A DNA stretch of 7,849 nt from Saprospiraceae bacterium (GTDB taxonomy: Bacteria; Bacteroidota; Bacteroidia; Chitinophagales; Saprospiraceae). The notes beneath the pieces are model-generated. The model was given only the letters and a program-made list of their open reading frames with translations, did no database searches and was not told where the DNA came from. The position numbers and the translations under genes were made by a program. How positions within the stretch are numbered: position 1 is the stretch's first letter; the number at the start of each line of letters is the position of its first letter. This document shows, piece after piece, positions 1 to 6,719 of this stretch. Location of the stretch: positions 1-7,849 of the forward strand of contig JAGQWV010000398.1 of the NCBI GenBank assembly GCA_020437045.1. Reading direction: 5' to 3'.

Positions 1-422
1 CCAATGATCCTTTTCGTGGAAAATATATCACGCTCTCTTTCTCCGACATTTCAATGAACGTAACTAATGCATCGGATTGGTCCTACAATGATCCTGCTTA
101 TATCACCTTTCGATTGGATTCCAGTGGTTTTGCAATACCCACCAATATTTTCAGGGAAATTCCAACAAACTCCGAGTCATATCTAAAAGTAAAGGTCCGG
201 AATGTCATTTCTAGTCATGAAGAACAAACTATTTTCATTGATTATCCTTTTGATCGATTTTATCTGGAAGAAACAAAGGCACCTCAGATCGAAGAAAAAT
301 ACCGGGAAGCACTGGCGGATAGCAGCATTCAAACCTTTGCCCGGATATACGTACAAAGTGGGAAAGGAGTTATTGAAGATATTTACATCGGAGAGAGACG
401 AATTGGTGACCTGGCTCGCTAA
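1..422 (+). CDS. GDYXXLXY-family protein, 3' part only
   Basis: The reading frame is open from nucleotide 3 and ends at TAA 420-422; the true start lies upstream of the window, so the Met at 54 is internal. The visible 139 residues match the C-terminal part of the GDYXXLXY family (Pfam PF14345 by memory). The name motif appears as GKYITLSF (nt 18-41), so the usual Asp is Lys and the last Tyr is Phe. A later FDRFYLEE segment, a YREAL helix and a closing strand ending EDIYIGERRIGDLAR are also typical. Proteins of this family are usually membrane-anchored, of unknown function, and often encoded next to DUF2157/DUF4401 membrane proteins; those would lie to the left and cannot be seen. It converges on the peroxidase gene with a 32-bp gap. 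Family assignment is fairly sure; function is unknown. Confidence 0.8.
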   Translation, partial: NDPFRGKYITLSFSDISMNVTNASDWSYNDPAYITFRLDSSGFAIPTNIFREIPTNSESYLKVKVRNVISSHEEQTIFIDYPFDRFYLEETKAPQIEEKYREALADSSIQTFARIYVQSGKGVIEDIYIGERRIGDLAR

Positions 423-454
423 CCCGGAGTTTGCATTTTAGGAAGTTTAAATCT

Positions 455-1543
455 TCATTTAAATGGATCCTGAAACGATGGATTCTGAATAAAAGTAGTA
501 TCTGACAATGTCCTGATAAAGGCGAGTAATGCTTCTTTTTCGTAATCCAATAAGTGCAGTGGTTGAATTAATGGATCTTTATTTTCCTGAAAATGTCCTC
601 CGGAATTATAGTGATCCACGACTTCTTCTAAGGTTTGAAAACGACCATCATGCATATAAGGTGCGGAAAACTCAATGTTGCGCAGCGTTGGCACCCGAAA
701 ACGGCCGTTATCAAATGGATCCGCACTTACCTCACCTCTTCCCTTGTCAGGAAAATCTTGAATACTGGAGACCGACTCGATACCATTATTTAAATACTGA
801 TTGGTCGTAAACAATGGCGCATTATGGCAGTGTCCGCACTGGGCATCGGTAATATCGGTGTTGAAATCAAAGAAGAGTTCATATCCCAATAATTCTTCAT
901 CGGTGAAGTCAATCTCCCCACGTGTATATCGATCATAACGGGAATTCCCACTACTGATTAAACTTCGTTCAAACTGTGCCATAGCCTTGGCCGCCAGTTC
1001 TTTCGTAATTTGTTCTTTTCGTTCAATTCCGAAAGCCTTTCTAAAAAGTTCAGGATATAATGCATCGGCCTGAAGCCGATCCACCACTTCTGTCCAGGTA
1101 TTGTGAAGCTCGATTGAATCTTCTACGGGTAATAAAGCCTGATCCTCCAGGGTCGGACTTCTGCCATCCCAAAATAGACCTTGGTCGGCAAAACCAATAT
1201 TGAGCAGCGACATTGCGCTCCTTCTTCCTTCAATCCCATCGATGCCCTTGCTAACGGCAAAGTTGTCTGTAAAGCTCCCTTCCGGCAAATGGCATGAAGC
1301 GCAGGACATGGAGTAGTCGGCAGAAATAATCGGATCGAAGAAAAGTCTCCTCCCCAAATCTAGTCCCTCGACCGTCAAAGGATTATCAGCGGGAATAGAC
1401 ATTCTTGGAAAACCGTCAGGAATTTCCAAATTAGCTGGTGTGGGTTGGTAGGGAATATCTACCAGGGGATTATCAGGTTGATCTTCCCGACAGCCTAGCA
1501 CAAGCACAAAACTAAGTAGTACCGGTAGAAATTTATTGGTCAT
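455..1543 (-). CDS. Di-heme cytochrome c peroxidase / MauG-MbnH-like lipoprotein
   Basis: A 362-residue envelope lipoprotein of the CCP/MauG di-heme family. The signal peptide ends in lipobox VLGC (Cys18), followed by an acidic REDQPD stretch. Heme c sites are CASCH (81-85) and CGHCH (236-240). FWDGR (124-128) holds Trp125, 40 residues after the first heme His, matching the inter-heme Trp of classical peroxidases; Gln135 and Glu145 sit at the spacing of their catalytic Gln and Glu. The second His ligand expected about 16 residues after the first heme motif is absent, so the N-terminal heme is probably always open to peroxide. APYMHDGR (294-301) is followed by Tyr312 where classical enzymes have the axial Met, as in MauG. 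Such enzymes either reduce peroxide or oxidise a partner protein. It is divergent from an MbnP/MbnP/MbnH operon, which favours the second role. The start ATG is followed directly by the signal peptide, so it is well supported. Confidence 0.93.
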   Translation of the reverse strand: MTNKFLPVLLSFVLVLGCREDQPDNPLVDIPYQPTPANLEIPDGFPRMSIPADNPLTVEGLDLGRRLFFDPIISADYSMSCASCHLPEGSFTDNFAVSKGIDGIEGRRSAMSLLNIGFADQGLFWDGRSPTLEDQALLPVEDSIELHNTWTEVVDRLQADALYPELFRKAFGIERKEQITKELAAKAMAQFERSLISSGNSRYDRYTRGEIDFTDEELLGYELFFDFNTDITDAQCGHCHNAPLFTTNQYLNNGIESVSSIQDFPDKGRGEVSADPFDNGRFRVPTLRNIEFSAPYMHDGRFQTLEEVVDHYNSGGHFQENKDPLIQPLHLLDYEKEALLAFIRTLSDTTFIQNPSFQDPFK

Positions 1544-1568
1544 GAATACCAGCTAACCTTATTAATTT

Positions 1569-1576
1569 CAAAATTA
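1569..1576 (-). promoter_or_regulatory. Bacteroidota -7 element (TAATTTTG) for the minus-strand peroxidase
   Basis: Read on the minus strand this is TAATTTTG, an exact match to the Bacteroidota TAnnTTTG consensus. It would place transcription start near 1563 and give a leader of about 20 bases before ATG 1543. The best upstream TTG lies 25 bases away, longer than the usual 17-23, so the -33 part is weak and an activator may be needed. Confidence 0.4.
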
Positions 1577-1615
1577 TAACGCAAAATCTGATAAAAAGAT
1601 ACAAGAATCAGGGAG

Positions 1616-1631
1616 AGTGATCGAGATCACT
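1616..1631. promoter_or_regulatory. CRP/FNR-type palindromic operator
   Basis: AGTGATC-GA-GATCACT is a perfect inverted repeat with 7-bp arms. Its core GTGA-N6-TCAC has exactly the half-site spacing recognised by CRP/FNR-superfamily regulators (TGTGA-N6-TCACA in E. coli CRP). Its centre (1623.5) lies about 61 bp upstream of the start site predicted from the minus-strand TAATTTTG element, a position typical of class I activation, and 91 bp before ATG 1715. It could instead bind another dimeric regulator. No regulator gene is present in the window. Confidence 0.55.
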
Positions 1632-1714
1632 ATTATTTCGGCACCATAAGCGAAATTAATACGTTAGCAATCTATAACAATTGAGGGCTATGATCGTTAA
1701 ACAGGGATAGATCT

Positions 1715-2461
1715 ATGAATAAACTATATACGTTGTTAATCCCGCTCAGTCTGGTTATTTTAACGGGATGCCAAAAAGACGATGAGGGAGTAGATGTTTC
1801 GATCCGGATGCAGCTATTATATCATGGAGAACCCATGCTTTCTCAACAAGCCTATAGCTATCCGGATGGTAAGGCATTTATCCTCACCAAGTTTTCGACA
1901 TATATGAGCGATCTGGTAATATACAACGGCAATACGAGCCAGGAGCTGAAAGACGTTCAAATGCTTAATATGACGGAAACCTTGCGAAGTCAGGAAGGTA
2001 CGGCAGACGGATTGCTGGTTTATGCCGGCAAAACGAAATTATCCTCCATCAATCAACTGGATTTTAATCTCGGATTAACTCCAGAACAGAACAGTACGAT
2101 TCCTGCTGACTATGATTCCGGAACGCCATTGTCTCTAGCGAGTGAATATTGGTTGGCATGGGAAAGCTATATTTTCACCAAAATAGAAGGTTGGATTGAC
2201 CTCAATGGGGACGGTGTCGCCGAAGAAGGCGTCGCATTACATCTGGGTTCAGATGAAGTCATGAAGTCTTTTTCTTTTGCCCTTCCCACGGGAATGACCG
2301 ATATAGTTATTCAGATCGACCTCGGCAAAATTTTTGAGCAGAACGGCAAAATCTACGACATAGAAGCCAATCCACAGATTCACAGTCTTTCACAAATCGA
2401 CGCACTTCGAGAATTAAGCAATAATCTTGAACAAGCAGTATCATTAAAAACACCACTATGA
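1715..2461 (+). CDS. MbnP-like lipoprotein (first copy)
   Basis: A 248-residue lipoprotein with a short signal peptide and lipobox LTGC (Cys19). The five residues after the Cys are QKDDE, matching the lipoprotein export signal described for Bacteroidota, so it is probably displayed on the cell surface. The rest matches the MbnP-like domain (Pfam PF20243 by memory): early beta-strands, an LDFNLGL segment (115-121), a Trp-rich strand with Trp146, Trp149 and Tyr152 leading into KIEG (156-159), a Ca-loop-like DLNGDG (162-167), an HLG motif with His176, and IQIDLGKIF (199-207). MbnP/CorA relatives in methanotrophs bind Cu(I) using a Trp oxidised to kynurenine by a MauG-like partner; copper binding here is inferred. 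It has an extra Trp160, and Trp spacing W-x-x-W rather than the W-x-W of the next protein. It is the first gene of a three-gene operon; its stop overlaps the next start (ATGA). Confidence 0.88.
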   Translation: MNKLYTLLIPLSLVILTGCQKDDEGVDVSIRMQLLYHGEPMLSQQAYSYPDGKAFILTKFSTYMSDLVIYNGNTSQELKDVQMLNMTETLRSQEGTADGLLVYAGKTKLSSINQLDFNLGLTPEQNSTIPADYDSGTPLSLASEYWLAWESYIFTKIEGWIDLNGDGVAEEGVALHLGSDEVMKSFSFALPTGMTDIVIQIDLGKIFEQNGKIYDIEANPQIHSLSQIDALRELSNNLEQAVSLKTPL

Positions 2462-3195
2462 AAATTTATTCCTTAAGTGTAACCATTTTCGCAGCTTTAC
2501 TAATCACCATTTCCGGTTGCAAAAAAGATACAGAAGATCTCACCGCTTCGTACCTCAGTTTTTTGGTTGATGTAACTGTCAATGATGAACCACTAGAGTT
2601 TGGAACCAACTACGAGATTAACGGAACTATGATGAACTTTATAGCTACCTATTTTTATATGGGTGGTATCAAATTTACCCAGGCAAACGGTAATGTCATT
2701 GATCTCAGCAATCAATATTTACTTGCCGGACCAAAGGTTGGGGGTAGATTATCTGAACCGCTGGCGATCAGCAATATCACCCGGGTGCAATTTTTTGTAG
2801 GGGTAGACTCTGTAACAAATGCAATGACAGAAAACGATTTCACACTTCGACCTGCTAGCGATCCTCTGGGAATGCAAAATCCTTCCATGCATTGGAGTTG
2901 GAACACCGGTTATCGTTTTTTACGCGTAGATGGAAAATCTGATACCGATGGAGATGGAACTCCGGAGACACCCGTCGAATATCATCTGGGAAATAATAAC
3001 ATGTTAAAGAACATCGACATTACCACGGACGTCACTATGAAGGCAGGAGATAATGAATTATATATTCAATTTGATCTGGCCAAGTTTTTTGAGAACGTGG
3101 ATGTTGCCTCCGAATTAGTTACTCACGTGGGAGACAATCCCGAACTGGCAGCTAAGTTGCGAGACAATCTACCGGCGGCATTATCAGCGAAATGA
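2458..3195 (+). CDS. MbnP-like lipoprotein (second copy)
   Basis: A 245-residue paralogue of the preceding protein, translated from the ATGA overlap at 2458-2461 and so probably translationally coupled. The signal peptide ends in lipobox ISGC (Cys21), followed by KKDTED, another acidic export-like signal. The MbnP-like domain is more canonical here: VGVD (114-117), the Trp motif HWSW (145-148) and GYRF, a DTDGDG loop (162-167), HLG with His176, and IQFDLAKFF (203-211). His176 and His223 occupy the same positions as in the first copy and are the best candidate copper ligands shared by both; His145 beside Trp146 is unique to this copy. The likely role is a surface or periplasmic copper-binding protein carrying an oxidised Trp, made by a co-encoded di-heme enzyme. 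This is inference from MbnP/MbnH and CorA/CorB. Identity with the first copy is low overall. Confidence 0.9.
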   Translation: MKIYSLSVTIFAALLITISGCKKDTEDLTASYLSFLVDVTVNDEPLEFGTNYEINGTMMNFIATYFYMGGIKFTQANGNVIDLSNQYLLAGPKVGGRLSEPLAISNITRVQFFVGVDSVTNAMTENDFTLRPASDPLGMQNPSMHWSWNTGYRFLRVDGKSDTDGDGTPETPVEYHLGNNNMLKNIDITTDVTMKAGDNELYIQFDLAKFFENVDVASELVTHVGDNPELAAKLRDNLPAALSAK

Positions 3196-4211
3196 TATTC
3201 AGCTGCCGCAAACGGCTGAACCAGTATTTTCTCTTTTCGATTTTAAGTCTTACGGCCGTAGGAATATTTTCAGGTTGTCAGTCTGAAAGTATTCAGTTGG
3301 AGATCCCTGACGGATTTCCTCAACCGACCTTTCCTGAAGACAATACACCGACCGTCAAGCGTGTACTGCTTGGAGAAAAGCTCTTTTTTGATAAGAATTT
3401 GTCGCTTGACAGTTCGGTCGCTTGTGTCAATTGTCACCTGCCCCAACTTGCTTTCACCGATGGTAGAAGCAAGTCTACCGGAATCTATGGCCGACAAAGT
3501 AAACGCAATGCCCCCAGTATTCTAAACGCCGCTTATCTTACAGAGGTAAATCGAGATGGAGGGGTCAAAAAACTTGATTTGCAGGCAATCGTACCCATAG
3601 AAGATGAACATGAAATGGGCATCTCATTACCGGAATTAGCCAAACGTCTTGAGCAGGATCCCGCTTACACCAAACTGGCTCAAGAAGCATATCAACAAAC
3701 TCCTAATCCCTTTGTAATTACCCGGGCATTAGCCACCTTTATCAGGACCCTATACAGTGGTGATAGCCCTTATGATCAATTCATCCATGGTGATACCACC
3801 GCTTTGAATGCGTCAGCACAGTACGGTAAAACACTATTTGAAAGTGACCGCTTGAATTGTACTTCCTGCCATTCCGGATACAACTTTACGAACGGTACTT
3901 TTCAAAACAATGGTCTATATGAAGAATATGTGGACCTTGGCCGGATGCTTATCACCGCAGATTCCGCTGATTTAGGAAAATTCCGGGTACCTAGTCTTAG
4001 AAATGTTGCTTTAACGGCACCTTATATGCACGATGGGAGTCTGGCAACGTTAGACGCAGTACTAGATCACTATCAGCACCGTGGAGCAAATCCTACTAGG
4101 TTACAAAGTGCAAATCTGAGAGCGTTTACATTGACGGAAGATGAGAAAGAAGCACTTTTAGCTTTTCTAAAATCACTGACCGGTCAGACTTTTCCCTACG
4201 TTACAGAGTGA
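3192..4211 (+). CDS. MbnH/MauG-like di-heme peroxidase lipoprotein, operon copy
   Basis: A 339-residue di-heme CCP/MauG-family protein, starting in an ATGA overlap (3192-3195) with the second MbnP gene. An N-terminal hydrophobic segment ends in lipobox FSGC (Cys29), followed by QSES, which is less acidic than in its neighbours, so the final location may differ. Heme c motifs are CVNCH (78-82) and CTSCH (223-227). Gln131 and Glu141 align with catalytic residues of classical peroxidases, and APYMHDG (276-282) precedes Tyr294 at the axial-ligand position. The LEIPDGFP and LGEKLFFD stretches near the N-terminus are shared with the divergent copy at 455-1543, showing common descent. The inter-heme Trp of the usual FWDGR motif is Arg121 here (NRDGG), an unusual loss for this family. 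The probable role is oxidation of Trp in one of the MbnP-like partners; simple peroxide removal is the alternative. Confidence 0.92.
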   Translation: MIFSCRKRLNQYFLFSILSLTAVGIFSGCQSESIQLEIPDGFPQPTFPEDNTPTVKRVLLGEKLFFDKNLSLDSSVACVNCHLPQLAFTDGRSKSTGIYGRQSKRNAPSILNAAYLTEVNRDGGVKKLDLQAIVPIEDEHEMGISLPELAKRLEQDPAYTKLAQEAYQQTPNPFVITRALATFIRTLYSGDSPYDQFIHGDTTALNASAQYGKTLFESDRLNCTSCHSGYNFTNGTFQNNGLYEEYVDLGRMLITADSADLGKFRVPSLRNVALTAPYMHDGSLATLDAVLDHYQHRGANPTRLQSANLRAFTLTEDEKEALLAFLKSLTGQTFPYVTE

Positions 4212-4280
4212 CGAACGCTTGCTCTGGTAAATTCTGCAAATGGCTTTTTCGTACTTTTGATGCAGATTGAGCCTAATTCT

Positions 4281-5354
4281 ATGACATTACTAATACTTTT
4301 CTTTGCTGTTTCGATTACTTTTTCGTTTCTCTGCTCCGTATGGGAAGCTGTGCTTTTGAGTGTAACCACCACCTATGTGAAGCAGCAGGTCCAAAAGGGA
4401 ACGGAAACCGGCCACCTTTTTGAAGAATTTAAGCAGGATATCGATAAACCCTTATCTGCCATTCTAACCTTAAACACCATTGCACATACGGTCGGTGCCA
4501 TTGGTGTAGGGGCACAGGCTGGAAAGATCTATGGTGACTCCAGCTTTAGCATATTTGGTTTGGCTGTCGGTTACGAATCTATCATTGCCGCTCTGATGAC
4601 CCTGGCGATACTTATCCTTTCGGAAATAATACCAAAGACTATTGGAGCAAACATGTGGAAAAGCCTTGCTCCTTTTACCGCCCGGAGTCTTAAGTGGTTA
4701 ATGCGCATACTCTGGCCGCTGGTCTGGGTTAGTCAACGTATCACCAAGGGACTGAAGAAAGACAAAGGAAAGAGTGTTTTGAGCCGGGCCGATATAACGG
4801 CCATGACCCATGTTGGGGAAGAGACCGGTGCGCTCCATCGAAAAGAGTCTACCATCATTCGAAACTTACTGAGATTAAAGGAATTGACCGTCAGGGATAT
4901 TATGACTCCCCGATCGGTGATGATGATTGTAAATGAGTCTATGACTTGTGGAGACTTTCATCAACAATTTGGGGAGACGCCCTTCTCAAGGATTCCGGTT
5001 TACCAGGGTAAAGAGGAGCATATCACCGGATTGGTGTTAAAAGATGCCATCTTGAGTCAAGTAGCTTCCGATCACCACGATGTAACCCTGGAAAGTATTC
5101 GTATTCCGATAACTTTTCTCGAAGATCAACTACCTCTACCGGAACTCCTGGAGCAGCTCACCCGTAAGCGTGCCCATCTGGCTATTGTAGTGGATAGCTA
5201 TGGTTCCATCTCCGGATTAGTTACCATGGAAGATGTAATGGAAACCTTACTGGGCATTGAGATCATGGATGAGAGTGACACTGTGGCAGATTTACAGAAG
5301 CTGGCCCGGGCCGAGTGGAATAAACGGGCTAAAGCACTGGGTATTATCAACTAA
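4281..5354 (+). CDS. CNNM (DUF21) membrane protein with CBS pair
   Basis: From ATG 4281 it has 357 residues. Residues 2-26 form the first membrane segment, with others near 62-82, 98-118 and 134-152: the CNNM transmembrane domain (DUF21), with TLNT (63-66) and SEIIPKT (114-120) as its landmarks. A CBS pair follows: RDIMTPR (205-211) opens the first repeat, and GLVTMEDVMETLLG (312-325) lies in the second. The C-terminal CorC/HlyC domain of many longer relatives is absent; the short form is common in Bacteroidota. CNNM/CorC proteins are linked to Mg2+ (and sometimes Co2+) transport across the inner membrane, with CBS domains sensing nucleotides; the ion here is not known. The frame also has TTG 4257 and ATG 4260 upstream. 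I prefer 4281 because relatives begin almost directly with the hydrophobic segment. It lies 69 bp after the peroxidase stop and could be cotranscribed with it. Confidence 0.88.
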   Translation: MTLLILFFAVSITFSFLCSVWEAVLLSVTTTYVKQQVQKGTETGHLFEEFKQDIDKPLSAILTLNTIAHTVGAIGVGAQAGKIYGDSSFSIFGLAVGYESIIAALMTLAILILSEIIPKTIGANMWKSLAPFTARSLKWLMRILWPLVWVSQRITKGLKKDKGKSVLSRADITAMTHVGEETGALHRKESTIIRNLLRLKELTVRDIMTPRSVMMIVNESMTCGDFHQQFGETPFSRIPVYQGKEEHITGLVLKDAILSQVASDHHDVTLESIRIPITFLEDQLPLPELLEQLTRKRAHLAIVVDSYGSISGLVTMEDVMETLLGIEIMDESDTVADLQKLARAEWNKRAKALGIIN

Positions 5355-5372
5355 TTCTAAGAGGTCGGGGAA

Positions 5373-6665
5373 TCAACGATTTTCTAAATGACTTTGCATC
5401 GCTTTTTGAGCGGGCATTTCCTGCCAGATCCGGTTCTTAAATTCACCCAACCAAGGCCACAATTTCTGTTGATTTAAGTCGACTGTTATTATGGCGATCG
5501 GGTCTTCTTCTGTGCCTTCTGATACCAGATTACCCTCGAGATCGAAGATACCGGTACGCATGTCGTACGTAGAGGAAACAAGATAAATCTGATTTTCAAT
5601 GGCCCTGGCTTTGGCCAGGTTGATATTACCACCCCAGATGGGTAAAAGAATGATCTCCGCTCCCTGCATGGCCAATTGCCTGGCTGGCTCCGGAAAGGAA
5701 ACATCCCAACAAACCATGATGCCAATTTTTCCAAAATCCGTGTCAAACACGGGAAAATCAGTTCCGGGCGTAACACCACCTTCAATCTCCTCGCGAGGTA
5801 GGCAGACTTTTCGATATTTACCCGCCAATTCTCCATTCCGGTTCAGAAGTACTGCCGTATTATACACCGCATCACCATCAGATTCAATCAATCCGGCTAC
5901 GATATACATTTTCTTGGAGCGCGCAATATTGCCCAGATATTCGGTAGTAGGACCTGGAACTGATTCAGCGATTTCCGTATACTTACTGGTAGTCCCAACG
6001 AGAGTTATGCCCTCTGGCAAGCAAACTATGTCCGCCCCTCTATCACCAGCCTGCGCAGCAAGATCACCAAATTCCTTTAAATTCTGGGCCAGGGTAGATT
6101 TAACCGGTCGATGATGAATCGCCGCCAAAGTTACTTCCCGGGCCGGAATCTGATCGACTGTCTCAATTTGTGGGAAAGCAAAGTATACCTTTCCATCTCC
6201 ATCCCATCGATAGGTCAATTCAACTTCAACGGAAGCGGCTGTCTCCGGCACCTGGTACGTTTGATCAAACAGTGACCATCCATCTTCCTGCTCGCCACTA
6301 AAATGAGGAAATTCCTTCGCACCAATTTGTTTACCCCCGTTATCTTTCCAAATCATAGTGGTCAAAATACTTCGACCTGGCTCATCCACAAAACGGCTAT
6401 AGTAAGCACAGCTAAATCGTACAAAACTGGCTCCTTGCACATCAAACTGATTCACCCAACTTCCGTTGTCCAGACCACCTTTATCTCCGGCAATTACCAG
6501 TGTATTTTGCCCCCGATACTTAAAATCATTTTCACTCCAATGTTTGGGTTCGATTTCAGGTCTTTGAGCCCGAAAAGTCCAATCAGCTGGCGTTTGACTG
6601 CTAATACTGTTCGTCACTACCAACAATAAACCCCAAAAGACTGCAAAAGAAATAGGTGAATGCAT
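5373..6665 (-). CDS. Secreted carbon-nitrogen hydrolase (nitrilase superfamily) with N-terminal accessory domain
   Basis: A 430-residue protein. An N-terminal signal peptide (hydrophobic 6-18, likely cleaved near SSQ at 22-24) sends it to the periplasm or outside. Residues about 28-170 form a beta-rich region (many aromatic strands, ending in YFAFPQIE) resembling a carbohydrate-binding-like jelly roll; its ligand is unknown. Residues about 177-400 are the nitrilase-fold domain: catalytic Glu218 (LPEGI), Lys286 (KYRKVCLP), Cys319 (VCWD), and the extra Glu292/293 before GGVTPG. These enzymes hydrolyse amides or nitriles through a Cys acyl-enzyme; the substrate cannot be told from sequence. Most superfamily members are cytosolic, so the export signal and added domain set this one apart. 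It converges on the CNNM gene with an 18-bp gap and is divergent from the ATPase gene. ATG 6665 begins the signal peptide directly. Confidence 0.9.
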   Translation of the reverse strand: MHSPISFAVFWGLLLVVTNSISSQTPADWTFRAQRPEIEPKHWSENDFKYRGQNTLVIAGDKGGLDNGSWVNQFDVQGASFVRFSCAYYSRFVDEPGRSILTTMIWKDNGGKQIGAKEFPHFSGEQEDGWSLFDQTYQVPETAASVEVELTYRWDGDGKVYFAFPQIETVDQIPAREVTLAAIHHRPVKSTLAQNLKEFGDLAAQAGDRGADIVCLPEGITLVGTTSKYTEIAESVPGPTTEYLGNIARSKKMYIVAGLIESDGDAVYNTAVLLNRNGELAGKYRKVCLPREEIEGGVTPGTDFPVFDTDFGKIGIMVCWDVSFPEPARQLAMQGAEIILLPIWGGNINLAKARAIENQIYLVSSTYDMRTGIFDLEGNLVSEGTEEDPIAIITVDLNQQKLWPWLGEFKNRIWQEMPAQKAMQSHLENR

Positions 6666-6686
6666 GACATGCTCGAATTAGAATGA

Positions 6687-6719
6687 AAAATATACAATAT
6701 TTTAGACGCTTGATTACAA
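6687..6719 (-). promoter_or_regulatory. Possible promoter of the secreted hydrolase gene
   Basis: On the minus strand TTG (6719-6717) is followed after 22 bases by TATATTTT (6694-6687), one base off the Bacteroidota TAnnTTTG element. It would start transcription near 6682, about 16 bases before ATG 6665. The AT-rich surroundings make chance matches likely, so this is tentative. Confidence 0.3.

Larger units (their letters stand above)
1544..1714. promoter_or_regulatory. Shared divergent promoter region
   Basis: This 171-bp gap separates the start codons of the divergent peroxidase gene (-) and the MbnP operon (+). It contains no credible ORF. It holds a perfect CRP/FNR-type palindrome almost at its middle and a TAnnTTTG element facing the minus gene. 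On the plus side the only -10-like run is TATAAC near 1671, which is weak. An AGGGA run at 1703-1707, seven bases before ATG 1715, could serve as ribosome binding site for the operon. One regulator probably controls both transcription units. Confidence 0.6.

Noticed and set aside
202..441. 79-residue ORF overlapping the GDYXXLXY gene in another frame
   Set aside because: It lies almost wholly inside a frame with a clear family match and its own translation shows no recognisable motif.
446..463. Inverted repeat TTTAAAT-CTTC-ATTTAAA between converging genes
   Set aside because: The stem is entirely A/T, has no following T-run, and overlaps the last codons of the minus gene, so a terminator call is not supported.
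529..810. 93-residue plus-strand ORF antisense to the di-heme peroxidase
   Set aside because: It is antisense to well-conserved heme-protein sequence, including the second half of that enzyme; no start signals or family features.
2198..2230. EF-hand-like DLNGDG loop in the first MbnP-like protein (and DTDGDG in the second)
   Set aside because: The acidic residue at loop position 12 is missing in both (Val173), so a true EF-hand was not called; it may still be a calcium-stabilised turn.
3270..3497. 75-residue minus-strand ORF within the operon peroxidase, and a similar one at 2712-2906
   Set aside because: Antisense shadows of conserved coding sequence with no motif of their own.
4252..4259. 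TACTTTTG, an exact TAnnTTTG match just before the CNNM gene
   Set aside because: No TTG lies at a suitable distance upstream (nearest is 30 bases away), so it was used only as slight support for the ATG 4281 start and not called as a promoter.
5599..6114. 171-residue plus-strand ORF antisense to the nitrilase domain (and others at 6303-6629 and 5489-5836)
   Set aside because: These are shadow frames of the secreted hydrolase gene, whose catalytic residues are intact; their translations show no domain.
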